In this document: positions 12,490-21,450 of the stretch, in pieces
Position numbering within the stretch: the first letter of the stretch is position 1
How the letters are laid out: each line of letters starts with the position of its first letter
Origin: Sympetrum striolatum
Lineage: Eukaryota; Arthropoda; Insecta; Odonata; Libellulidae
Length of the DNA stretch: 64,000 bases
Assembly: GCA_947579665.1 (NCBI GenBank)
Contig: OX388345.1
Location: 68,315,454-68,379,453 of the forward strand
Direction: 5' to 3'
Translations under genes and position numbers: made by a program
Notes under the pieces: model-generated
The model's input: the letters and a program-made list of their open reading frames with translations, nothing else
Database searches by the model: none
What the model was told of the DNA's origin: nothing

Positions 12490-13320
12490 AAATTTTGCAA
12501 CAGTAACCAAATATTCAGGAGCTAACAAAAAATTCCATTCCGCCTATATCTATATGCTTTTCATTGAAAATTCCACATTCACTCCCAGAGTTATCATAAT
12601 TTCACATATTTACCCATCCTAAAAAATTAACTTGAAGCTAGGCATGCTACACAGGGCATAACTCTAATCCAATACTTGACAGAATTGCAAAGTACTTTCA
12701 CGAATTTTGGAGCCTTTTGCACAATAAAAAATATTTGGATAGGTGGCATGTGAGCTACTGCATAATAATACATGTAGGAAGAGAAGGGAAATATTTTTCC
12801 AGTTCCGAGTCACTCAAAACATGTAAATCAACATATATTAAACGTGGAAGGGTGTAATGCCGAATGAATTTTACCACAGTAACCAAATATTCCGAGGTTA
12901 ACTATGAAACTCCATTCAGCGCATATCCACATTTTGATTTTCCATTAAATAAACGAGTACTTTCCACATTAACCCCCAGAATTATCATAATTTCATACAT
13001 TTAGCCACTCTAACAAATATTGGTAACTTGAAGCTTCGCATTCTGCTAAAGGGATGACTCTAATTCAAAACTTGTGGTCATGGCAGAATTGTAAAGTTCT
13101 TTCATGAATTTTAGACAACCTTACCTGCATACCATATAAAATGCCTAGGAAAGAAATATTTACAAATTTTGGAGCACCTAGCATGCATTAATAAATTAAA
13201 AAGAAAAATACTTAACTTAGAATCATGTCACGTATCATCATGTCACTTATATATAAGTAGGGAGTGAAAGGAGAAATATTGCCAATTATGTGCCACTGAA
13301 AACTTGTAAATTAACAATAC
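12490..13320 (+). repeat. Diverged tandem duplication, period ~376 bp
   Basis: acagtaaccaaatattc at 12500 recurs at 12876. The following landmarks recur in the same order: ccattc.gc.tat, a cattgaaaa-like box, attatcataatttca, aacttgaagct, ggcataactctaat or gggatgactctaat, cagaattg.aaagt.ctttca, gta.gg.ag.gaa.gg, and aaaac.tgtaaat.aaca. Copies are about 12490-12865 and 12866-13320. No open frame is conserved, so the unit is non-coding. Confidence 0.75.
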
Positions 13321-13374
13321 ATTCATATGTATATACGACTTAACAATAGTTTCTTGTGGTTTACCTCAGTATTT

Positions 13375-14095
13375 GCCACCAGGCTTCGTTACCCAGCCCC
13401 CTGACCTCGTCGCCTGGCACCGAAACTCCTTCAAGACCTCACGCGTGACTGTGATGCCCCCGTCTTTAAGCTAGGCACGGAGAGTTTCCGGGGATTGCAG
13501 GCAAACGTCGGAGCAAAACAACGGGGCCTTCGTCCGTACTCGGGGCCCAGAAAATTACAGCTGATTAACAGTTGTCAGTTCCTCCTCCTTCCCATTCTGC
13601 GGTCACGAATCCCCGAATGAACGGGGATGAATTTCATTACCGCTCTCTTTTTAATATGTATCGCCGCGTTTGTTTTTATTTCATTTCGGAGAGCGTAAGG
13701 CGCTTCATCTTTGTCCCGCGATTGAAAGAGTTATTGCCCGCTTTAAAACACTTCCGTGCCACGGGTAATTGGACCATAAAATAAGTCCATCCGGCCGTAT
13801 GTGCGTGCTTCAACTCCGTAAGTCAAATGAGCTCCCTTTTGATTTTTCGCATAAATTTCGCTATTGCGGTAAATCAGGGGAAAATAATGATCCGGCAAGG
13901 AGGATCTTAAATCACGAGACGAGCTGCGAGTTTTAAAATTTTTCGTTAATGGTTATCTGAGGGAAATTCGCGGTGCGAAAGGATTGGGAGGTGCGCGGAA
14001 GAGGGATGATGGATGACGTATCTTTGACTAACGTACCGAACCTATTAATTCCGTTGCTACGTTACCGATCGAGCTTGGATGGAGATTTAATTTTT
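13375..14095. other. GC/CpG-richer island
   Basis: Contrasting with AT-rich flanks, about 13375-13560 has many CpGs (cgtcgcc, cacgcgtgac, ccccgtc, cgtccgtactcgg) and about 13590-13790 stays GC-richer. No exon with splice sites or known peptide was found. It is a candidate unmethylated or regulatory island, or an unrecognised repeat. Confidence 0.35.
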
Positions 14096-14243
14096 TCTCC
14101 ACTCGGATTGGAAGTGATTATTTACTGTTCCATGTATATGTAATGTTAGGGCTTTCAATTAACGCATAATCATATCAATAACTCACATTCTTATGTAGGT
14201 AAAGTTCTCGGTACTCAAACCGGATAGCGTCTCTCCTAATCGT

Positions 14244-14280
14244 GGACGTTTCGGCCGCATATTCGGCGACCATCTTCAGG
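14244..14280 (-). ncRNA. Hammerhead-like ribozyme motif (left arm)
   Basis: On the minus strand the conserved hammerhead boxes appear in order: CTGAAGA (fits CUGANGA), a six-pair stem GGTCGC with GCGGCC (one G-U wobble) around a 7-nt loop, then GAAAC and GTC. One unpaired T sits between the first box and the stem. Stem III would have no loop, which argues against a self-cleaving monomer; dimeric hammerheads with tiny stem III are known. Family knowledge: Penelope-like elements carry hammerheads. Activity is inference. Confidence 0.35.
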
Positions 14281-14336
14281 TCAATGAATCATGATCATTT
14301 TCTAGAAGATGATCATTCTCCTAAAGATGATTATTG

Positions 14337-14373
14337 CCCTGAAAATGGTCACCTAGTATTCCGCCGAAACGTC
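14337..14373 (+). ncRNA. Hammerhead-like motif (right arm, decayed)
   Basis: Plus-strand partner of the left-arm motif: CTGAAAA (G8 of the core lost), a weak GGT/GCC stem II, then a perfect CCGAAACGTCGAGAG. The core substitution and poor stem make this a relic. Confidence 0.3.
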
Positions 14374-14415
14374 GAGAGAAGCTACCCGGTTGGAGTCCCG
14401 AGAACTATTCCTCCA

Positions 14416-15414
14416 ATCAATTCACTTGGAAAGTATTACTTCCTTTCATATTGTCATGATTACTAAACCATACATGGGGATGTCATGACAAAGCAATTGG
14501 AAATATTATATAATAGTAGCTGAACCATTCGTTTATTTTCGACTGAAGAAATAAAGATTGGTTAATACAATCTCAATACGACTTATTTTACTCTCAAGAA
14601 TGTGATTGGCAGTTAATTTTTAAGGGAGGATTTCTGAGAAGTTTTCCTTCTTTCTAGGGAAAATGCAATGCAGATGATTTTTCTCCTTATATGTATGTAA
14701 CAAGTACTGTTCTGATTGAAATTGTATGTGATGTTGACTACGTGTTAACGTGATTGTTTTCTATTGTTATAACCACTGCTAGAAGCTGATGCAAGTAATT
14801 GCAGTGTTATGTTCATGATAGCAATAATAATAATAATTTAACCAATAAAATTAGGGATATAAAGAAGGGTTTGGCCGTTGATGTCAATATTCTGGTATTT
14901 AAAATCGAAATGAATAATCCATCACCAAAATAAAAAACAAAAGATAACGTATTTAATTTTCCATTTTCACCGGTTATCTCAAATTCGTACAACGATTCTT
15001 TTATATTTAGTTTTTAAACAAATAAAGAATAAAATCAATGGAAATGAACTCAACATACATTTCTTAAGGGGGCGCGTTTACAGCATGATTCTTATTAGAT
15101 AAAACGCTAAATCTACGCTGAGACACGTGTTTATCTGGATCTTCATCTCATAATGATAAATCTTAGGCCATATTACGGACTTGGAAGCATAATGAGAAAT
15201 ATTTCTTTAGCTGAGTTATTTTTTCAGTTACTAAAAACGGACTTGACTTATGCTTTATTTTAGCTGGGATAAATGAGGCGCGGAAAAGAAGGAAGGAAAT
15301 TGTGAGCAAAAGGAAATTGTGAGCAAAATCTGCCTATTAATCTTGTTTCACGGTTTATTTGAGAACTTGCATAAAATATTAAACATAAAAGAAAAATTAT
15401 TAATTTATATATGC
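14416..15414. other. AT-rich non-coding stretch
   Basis: No gene, RNA or repeat recognised apart from short AAT runs near 14826. Confidence 0.5.
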
Positions 15415-15810
15415 AGTTAGTCGAAGCAGCAGTGAAGCACTTCTATCAAGCAAGTCTATGAAATGATACTGTTTATGATAAATATGCACCAATAATGCCA
15501 CGGTAAAAAAACTGAAAACTGTTGTAAAGAGTCTGAACATAAACATTGATAATTATTCTTTGAAGATGTAGGCATACAGTTTAATTTTTCGGTTCATATT
15601 ATTACTAAAAATATAAATGTACTGTGAATTTAGAAAATATGCAAAGTAATCTATGGCAGCATTGAAGCATTTAAACAAGCCTGTGAAATGATTCTATTTA
15701 TGATAAAGGCATCAAATTATGCCAATCACGGTCATGGTCTAAAGACTGAAAGCAGTTGCGAAATAGCCTGAACATAAACATTCCTAATTATTCTTTGAGG
15801 AAAGTTTACT
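15415..15810 (+). repeat. Diverged tandem duplication, period ~235 bp
   Basis: gaacataaacatt..taattattctttga occurs at 15535 and again at 15770. Upstream boxes also recur in order: gcag.a.tgaagca, caagc..g..tatgaaatgat, ct.tttatgataaa, caccaat/catcaaattatgcca, cacggt, ctgaaa.c.gttg. Copies are about 15415-15640 and 15645-15810. No shared reading frame is visible. Confidence 0.7.
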
Positions 15811-16743
15811 TTTTACTGCTCTACCTTTTGTGTTTTAGCAAGTCCAAAACAAGCCGTGCTCCCGTTCCAAACCATAATATTCTCCTTCTCCAAACGAAGG
15901 AAACAAAGAAGACCAGAATGAGTCACCGTGCGGTGTATAGAAGGAGAAAATGGAGGAAGTTAAAGAAAAGAGCGGTGGAGATGGGCTTAAACAAACGCCC
16001 TTCTCACCAATTCGACCTCTCTCTTTCCCTCTTTTTTGAGGAATCCCATTAAGGATTGTTTAAACGACCGCTGTGTGGCGAAACACGACTGTTTCCATTC
16101 CGTAAACAGGGGCCGAACATTTTTTAGGAACGGAAAATAAGGTCGGGGGCCCCTCTGAAACATTCTTTGTTCATTTTTGAGAATTCTTTGCCCACGCGTT
16201 GTATACCTTTCCCTTTTGTACGCCCGCGCTTATTAAAAAGTAGTTCAGATTCTTGCTTGTTACGATTCGTGCCAGGAGAAAACTGGTGTCGCCAAATAAC
16301 CTCAAATCCTACGTATTTTGGTGGGTGAACTTTTATGAATGTAACAAAAAAAACTTAGAGAAACTTGCTTATTACTTTCGATAAGTTAAACATTACAAAA
16401 TCGAATGAATATATGGTCAAATTTTATTAAAATTAAGAGAGAAAGTTGCTCTTTTTTCGGTAAATCACCAATTATAACGCCATTTCATTTCTTAAGGAAT
16501 CAAATTTATAATACACGTTCAATCATATACTATAAATATGTATGTTATATGGATTTAAAAATATGCACACTAAGGTTTTAAAATATTACACAGCAACAGA
16601 AATATATGCCCTTCATATAATATTAAATGGTTGAGAGTAAGATGGGACTTTCTAGTCCCAATTTTGTCCCATAAAGACCTTTTTATTATCAGTCATACAA
16701 ACAAGGAAATGTATAAGATCGGGTTTAAGAAAAATGTAACAAT
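15811..16743. other. Non-coding stretch with a CpG-richer patch
   Basis: About 15905-15990 is purine-rich, which accounts for the 98-aa plus-strand frame there. About 16040-16270 is GC/CpG-richer. The remainder up to the retrotransposon is AT-rich. No gene recognised. Confidence 0.45.
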
Positions 16744-16753
16744 ATTAGGGAAG
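16744..16753 (+). repeat. Target-site duplication, 5' copy
   Basis: attagggaag here is identical to 20091-20100 on the other side of the retrotransposon. A perfect 10-bp match exactly flanking a 3.3-kb LINE with the expected 3' tail is the signature of target-primed insertion, and the lack of decay suggests a recent event. Confidence 0.85.
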
Positions 16754-16848
16754 GCTCTCTCAAAGTACTGGAGGGTCTGAGAAATGCCAGCTAGGTCTCA
16801 GCACTCAATGAAGGGAAACACCCTACCCTCACCTCCTCGTGGTAGAGA

Positions 16849-17106
16849 GTGGGCAACGCATTACTATATGCGGCTAACGAGGGAGGGGACCGAATGAATG
16901 CCGGGATAAGTATTCACTCCCATGGAAAGATGGGTATGGGGCACCCTCTTGTCCCGGAGGGAAGAAATCCCCTCCAAAGGCGGATGAGCCAGGTAAATGG
17001 CCAACGGCATAGGATGCGAAAGGCAACGGAAAACCATCGCATTAGAGATCCATTTGGATATTCCTGGTTCCACGGAACTACGCACAAACAGACATGGCTC
17101 CTGTAA
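16849..17106 (+). CDS. RTE element short ORF1 (85 aa)
   Basis: An 85-codon open frame upstream of and overlapping ORF2 by 13 bp. The product is small, basic in its second half (QRRMSQ, RHRMRK) and has no RNA-recognition or zinc-knuckle motif that I can see. Its TAA stop (17104-17106) shares its last A with an ATG (17106-17108) that is the fifth codon of ORF2, giving TAATG. RTE elements often have a short or rudimentary ORF1 overlapping ORF2, and TAATG is a known stop-restart signal in some other LINEs such as SART1. Whether this frame is translated, or is only a leader, is not settled by sequence. Confidence 0.45.
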   Translation: MGNALLYAANEGGDRMNAGISIHSHGKMGMGHPLVPEGRNPLQRRMSQVNGQRHRMRKATENHRIRDPFGYSWFHGTTHKQTWLL

Positions 17107-20057
17107 TGAAAGATTTTTCCGGAGGTAAAACTTACCCACATTCGGATCTCCGGGTGGGTAGCATTCCAGGAAACACATGGCTGGTCAACAGAAAGGAAAG
17201 GACAAGGAAAACAACAAATAATGAAATAAGAATTGGTACATGGAATGTAAGAACATTGAATAGAAAGGGAAAATTAGAGAACATAAAGAGAGAAATGGAG
17301 AAAAACAAAATAGATATTCTTGGATTGGGAGAGGTAAGATGGGAGGGAGAAGGGGAAGCAATATTAGATGGATACAAGATTGTGTACAAAGGGGAAAGTA
17401 GAAGAACTGGAGGAGTGGCTATAATTATGAAAAAAGAAATAGAAAATTGTGTCACTAAAGTGATCGCAATTAGTGAAAGGGTGATAGCAGTCAAAATAAG
17501 GAGTGAGCCAGTGGATACTCTAGTCATTCAAGTGTACATGCCCACTTCAGATGCAAAAGATGAAGATGTGGAGGTAGTATACGAACAAGTATCCCAGATG
17601 TATGAAGAAAATGGAAAGGGACAGGTGAGAGTTGTGATAATGGGAGATTGGAATAGTGTCATAGGTAAAGGTAGAAAAGATAATGTGGTGGGGGAATACG
17701 GTCTGGGAAAAAGGAATGACAGAGGAGAGAAAATGCTGGAGTTCTGTATAGAGAACAACCTATGGGTGGCAAACACATGGTTTAGGAATCATGATCGGAG
17801 GTTGTACACCTGGAAAAGTCCGGGGGATATAAATAGATACCAAATAGACTTTATTTTAATTAACCAAAGATTTAAGAACAGCGTTAAGAATGCCAAAACC
17901 CTTCCAGGTGCTGACATAGACTCGGACCACAACCTGTTAATTGCAGACCTGAAGACAAAACTGAAACACGTGAAAAGGGGAAAAAGGGAAGAAAAGAAAT
18001 GGGACGTAAAGAAGTTGAAATCAGATGGAACCGCATTCACTATAGCTCTAGAAGAAAAATTTCGAATGCAAGAAAAGAAAGAATGTGTTAAAGAAGAATG
18101 GATTGATATTAAGTCTGGTATTATAGAGGTTCTAGAACAGGAGGTGGGGATTGAGAGAAGTCAAAGAAATAAAAAAGAGTGGATCACTCAGGAAATGATA
18201 GACAAGATGGAAGAAAGAAGAAAGTGGAAATGTGATAATACAGAACATGGGAGAAGAAAATACAGGAAGCTAAATAACGAGCTGAGGAGGGAGACAGATA
18301 AAGCCAGAGAGGATTGGATAAAAAGACAGTGCCACATGATAGAGGAATTGGAGAGGACTGGGAAAATAGAAGAAATGTATAAAACCGCAAGATGTCTAAC
18401 AAAGAGAGACCATAGAAGGATAAGTAAGAAAGGAATGATAGACAAAAATGGGAAAATAACTACAGATGAGGAAGAGATTAAGATTCTGTGGAAGGAGTAC
18501 ATAGAAGAACTGTACTGTACACATGAATGCAATGGGAGTGTAGATCTAGAGGATGAGAGGACATGCGAGGAGGATTCGAAGGGTCCAAGGATTTTGAAAG
18601 ATGAAGTTGAGAGAGCAATAAGAGACCTGAGGGACAATAAGACAGTGGGCTCTGATGGAATCCCAGCAGAGGTGTTGAAGGCCTTAGGGGAAGGTGCAAT
18701 TAGTAGAATCACTAATCTTGCTAACAAGATATATGACACAGGAGAATGGCCTGAGGATTTTCTGAAAACAATAATGATGCCATTGCCTAAGAAAAATAAC
18801 GCTCAAGCTTGCAAAGATTTCCGTACAATCAGTTTTATAGCGCATGTGACAAAGATGATGACCAGAATAATAATGAAGAGGATTGAGACTAGGATAGAGG
18901 AAAACTTGGGAGAGGACCAGTTTGGATTTCGAAGAGGAAAGGGAACAAGGGATGCAATAGGGTGCATGAGAATGCTGAGCGAAAGGGTACTGGAGGTAGG
19001 CAGAGAGATGTTCATCTGCTTTATTGATTACGAGAAAGCATTTGACAGGGTGAAATGGGATAAACTGATGGTGATTCTAAAGGAAATTGGAGTGGATTGG
19101 AAGGATAGGAGGGCATTAAAACAACTGTATAAAGGACAAAGAGTAGTGGTGAGGATAGGGGAAGATGAGACGAAGCAGACATCGATAGGCAGAGGTGTGA
19201 GACAAGGGTGTTGCTTGTCACCAATTTTATATAATATATATGGTGACAAACTGGTAGAGGAAGCCTTGGAGGGGATTGGAGGGATAGTGGTAGGAGGAGA
19301 AAGTATGAAAACCATTAAATATGCAGATGATCAGGCTGTGATAGCAGAGAGTGAAGAAATGCTGCAAGAAATGGTAGAGAAAATCAGTATAAAAGGAGAG
19401 GAATATGGAATGAAAGTCAACATTGAAAAGTCGAAGGTGATGAAAATATCAACGAAGGCTGGCCCAGTACAAATTAAGTTAAATGGGAAGGAATTGGAGC
19501 AGGTCGAGAAATTTAAATATTTGGGAAGCACCATCACATCAAATGGCAGTTGTACAGAGGAAATAAGAAGTAGAATAGCTCAGGGAAAGGCAACGTTCCA
19601 GAAGATAAAAGATCTTTTGACAGCAAAGAACATCAAGATGGAGCTAAGGAAAAGATTTGCTAAGTGCTTTATCTGGAGTATTGTGTTATATGGATCCGAA
19701 ACATGGACATTGAGAAGGAGAGAAGAAAAATACATAGAGAGCTTTGAAATGTGGCTATGGCGAAGAATGGAAAAAATAAGTTGGAAAGACAAGATAAGAA
19801 ATGAAGAGGTGCTGAGGAGGGTTGGAGAAGAACGAGTAATTTTGGAAAACATAAGGAAAAGGAAAGCAAGATGGATAGGCCATATACTAAGGGGAGAATG
19901 CCTGCAGAAGACGATTTTTGAAGGAAAGATCAATGGGAAACGACGAAGAGGAAGAAGAAAATTCGGAATGCTGACTGATTTAAAAGAAGGAAAAGAATAT
20001 CAAGTTCTAAAAAGAGAGGCACAGGATAGAGATGCCTGGAGGAGCAAGTTCCGTTGA
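17094..20057 (+). CDS. RTE-type ORF2: APE endonuclease / reverse transcriptase (987 aa)
   Basis: The protein nicks target DNA and copies its own RNA from the nick. The APE-like endonuclease (about residues 44-290) shows the expected catalytic positions: N51 in GTWNVR, E80 in LGEVRW, D185/N187 in GDWN, D252 in QIDFIL and D278-H279 in SDHN. A charged linker (about 290-500) leads to the reverse transcriptase (about 500-820). That domain has DGIPAEVL, FRTISF (576-581), DQFGFRRG, the first catalytic Asp in FIDYEKAF (D645), RQGCCLSP (703-710), YADD (743-746) and FKYLGSTIT (807-815). The C-terminal part carries LYGSETW, WIGHILRG (927-934), RRRGRR and DRDAW (978-982), as in BovB/RTE proteins. There are no stops or frameshifts. 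Met1 is at 17094; Met5 at 17106 sits in the TAATG overlap with ORF1 and is a plausible alternative start. Confidence 0.92.
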   Translation: MAPVMKDFSGGKTYPHSDLRVGSIPGNTWLVNRKERTRKTTNNEIRIGTWNVRTLNRKGKLENIKREMEKNKIDILGLGEVRWEGEGEAILDGYKIVYKGESRRTGGVAIIMKKEIENCVTKVIAISERVIAVKIRSEPVDTLVIQVYMPTSDAKDEDVEVVYEQVSQMYEENGKGQVRVVIMGDWNSVIGKGRKDNVVGEYGLGKRNDRGEKMLEFCIENNLWVANTWFRNHDRRLYTWKSPGDINRYQIDFILINQRFKNSVKNAKTLPGADIDSDHNLLIADLKTKLKHVKRGKREEKKWDVKKLKSDGTAFTIALEEKFRMQEKKECVKEEWIDIKSGIIEVLEQEVGIERSQRNKKEWITQEMIDKMEERRKWKCDNTEHGRRKYRKLNNELRRETDKAREDWIKRQCHMIEELERTGKIEEMYKTARCLTKRDHRRISKKGMIDKNGKITTDEEEIKILWKEYIEELYCTHECNGSVDLEDERTCEEDSKGPRILKDEVERAIRDLRDNKTVGSDGIPAEVLKALGEGAISRITNLANKIYDTGEWPEDFLKTIMMPLPKKNNAQACKDFRTISFIAHVTKMMTRIIMKRIETRIEENLGEDQFGFRRGKGTRDAIGCMRMLSERVLEVGREMFICFIDYEKAFDRVKWDKLMVILKEIGVDWKDRRALKQLYKGQRVVVRIGEDETKQTSIGRGVRQGCCLSPILYNIYGDKLVEEALEGIGGIVVGGESMKTIKYADDQAVIAESEEMLQEMVEKISIKGEEYGMKVNIEKSKVMKISTKAGPVQIKLNGKELEQVEKFKYLGSTITSNGSCTEEIRSRIAQGKATFQKIKDLLTAKNIKMELRKRFAKCFIWSIVLYGSETWTLRRREEKYIESFEMWLWRRMEKISWKDKIRNEEVLRRVGEERVILENIRKRKARWIGHILRGECLQKTIFEGKINGKRRRGRRKFGMLTDLKEGKEYQVLKREAQDRDAWRSKFR

Positions 20058-20090
20058 GACCTGTCCGCGGACAGAAGCACAATGATGATG
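20058..20090 (+). other. RTE 3' UTR: perfect palindrome and ATG tail
   Basis: Only 33 bp separate the stop codon from the 3' target-site duplication. They contain ctgtccgcggacag (20061-20074), a perfect 14-bp self-complementary sequence, then aatgatgatg, the start of an (ATG)n tail. A short hairpin plus trinucleotide tail is typical of RTE 3' ends and probably the site recognised by the element's own reverse transcriptase. Confidence 0.75.
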
Positions 20091-20100
20091 ATTAGGGAAG
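20091..20100 (+). repeat. Target-site duplication, 3' copy
   Basis: attagggaag, identical to 16744-16753. Because the tail also ends in ATGATGATG, the boundary could shift by a base or two. Confidence 0.85.
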
Positions 20101-20860
20101 TCAAGTCAAGTCATAAAAAACGGGATATTATTTAGAAAAAATTTTTAGGTAGTTTAGGTATTTTTGTTTGTAACTTCGTATTTTAAATTAAAGCGTATTC
20201 CATAGGACTCAGAAACCTCGCAGTGTAGCGTACCGCAGCCTTTGTTTACCTCAGGGAATTTCCTCGAGTTTCACTTCAGAATCCATTTTCACTTATTATT
20301 CCAGATACACAAACTTTCTTATCTCAGTCGCTAAAGTCATAAAAAATTAAATCTCAATCTGGTATTTTGACTTTCTAAATAGGAGTACAGATTATAGCTT
20401 AATGACTAAGTAATGAGAATTAGAGATGATATATGATTGAGGTAAATGAGAATAAAACCGCCACCAGTTAACTACTTCTCCGTCCTATAAAAGCAGCATA
20501 TTTAAAACTAATTGAAGAAACACGCACATTGTTATAAAAAATAAAATTCAATCAACCAATGGAATGAAAAATAGAGAGTGTTCTTATCATTTATATTCGC
20601 AGCTGCACAAGGTAAAAAGACGACCACTTTGGCCGTCAGCCAAAAAGGAAAAGAATAATATTTATTATTTCTGAGATCGTTTTCCTAAACAAAACATTTC
20701 ATCGGTTAAGTAAAACACGAGCATCTCCGATATAAATATTCAGGTTTATGTTTCCTAGCTTCTAGAGGTTAGTTATACCGAAGAGGGAGCGAGAGGAAAG
20801 ACGGAGGGAAAACGGGAAAAGTGATGGAAATATGACACAAGGAGGGGATGTAATACTCAA
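20101..20860. other. AT-rich non-coding stretch
   Basis: Nothing recognised. tcaagtcaagtca just after the retrotransposon is a short direct repeat. Confidence 0.5.
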
Positions 20861-20861
20861 T

Positions 20862-21450
20862 AGAAATACACGTCAAATGTTAAAAATATAGATGGAAGGA
20901 AATTTTGAAAGCAGCTAAAAATCATAACGGGAACCTGAAATCGATTAGAAAAATAATTAGTCATTAGTAACTGTTTGGAGAATTTTGCTCGGACGAATCG
21001 ATTTAATTTAAGCTGGAAATAATTTTGGAGTTCCGTTTTACTAAATCACAGTGTTTAAGCACAGGAAAAAAAATAGAAGGGCTAAGTTGACAACTTCAAG
21101 CTTGAAAATGCGAGTAGGTGAATATTTTTCTTTACAAAAATACGTAATAATTCTTTTCTGTACACTTCATACGTTGAAAATATAGATGAAAGAAATATAT
21201 GAAAAACCTCTAAAAATCATACAGATAACATGCGTCGATTATAAAAGTAATTTTCCGTTAATTCCAGTTTGGAGATATTTTTTCGCGCGAATCGATTTAA
21301 TGTAAGCAAAACCGAATTCTGAAGTTATAATTTACTAAATCACGAAGTTTAAGCACAAAAAACAAAAAGGAGCAAACGATGGCAATTTTCAAGTTTGAAA
21401 ATCACAGTTGGTGAACAGTTGTCTCAACAAAAATAAGAAATAATTCATTT
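20862..21450 (+). repeat. Diverged tandem duplication, period ~294 bp
   Basis: gtt.aaaatatagatg at 20879 recurs at 21173. These boxes follow in order in both copies: ctaaaaatcata, tcgatta.aaaa.taatt, .gtttggaga.att, cg..cgaatcgatttaat.taagc, ttactaaatcac, gtttaagcaca, a.g.caa.ttcaag.ttgaaaat. Copies are about 20862-21165 and 21166-21450. Non-coding. Confidence 0.75.

Larger units (their letters stand above)
14195..14415. mobile_element. Foldback element: two divergent arms each with a hammerhead-like motif
   Basis: An imperfect inverted repeat of about 80-90 bp arms (left ~14195-14285, right ~14330-14415) starts from gttctcgg...actc.aaccgg.tagc and closes on an interior near-palindrome (14291-14316, centre tctaga). 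Each arm, read away from the centre, begins with CCTGAAGATGG (left, minus strand) or CCCTGAAAATGG (right, plus strand) and continues to CCGAAACGTC. The left arm (14244-14280) has CTGAAGA, an extra T, a GGTCGC/GCGGCC stem and then GAAACGTC. Sequences of this type occur at termini of Penelope-like elements, which also have a fragment at 3.4-3.9 kb. It may be a head-to-head pair of element termini or a derived non-autonomous element. Confidence 0.6.
16754..20090 (+). mobile_element. Full-length RTE/BovB-like non-LTR retrotransposon
   Basis: This 3337-bp element runs from gctctctcaaag to a terminal ATG-repeat tail and is bounded by a perfect 10-bp target-site duplication. It has a ~95-bp 5' leader, a short ORF1 (16849-17106), a 987-aa ORF2 (17094-20057) with endonuclease and reverse transcriptase, and a 33-bp 3' UTR. 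The length, single large ORF with APE endonuclease, short hairpin-bearing 3' UTR and microsatellite tail fit the RTE clade. The C-terminal WIGHILRG, RRRGRR and DRDAW motifs resemble those of BovB. The body is GC-richer and more purine-rich than its flanks. With all catalytic motifs present and no stops it could be autonomous. The precise sub-clade would need a phylogeny. Confidence 0.9.

Noticed and set aside
15756..16052. 98-aa frame after a possible acceptor (tttgtgttttag)
   Set aside because: Purine-rich composition explains the basic run; no known domain and no partner exon.
16864..19933. Many minus-strand frames over the RTE element
   Set aside because: Shadows of the purine-rich ORF2 coding strand.
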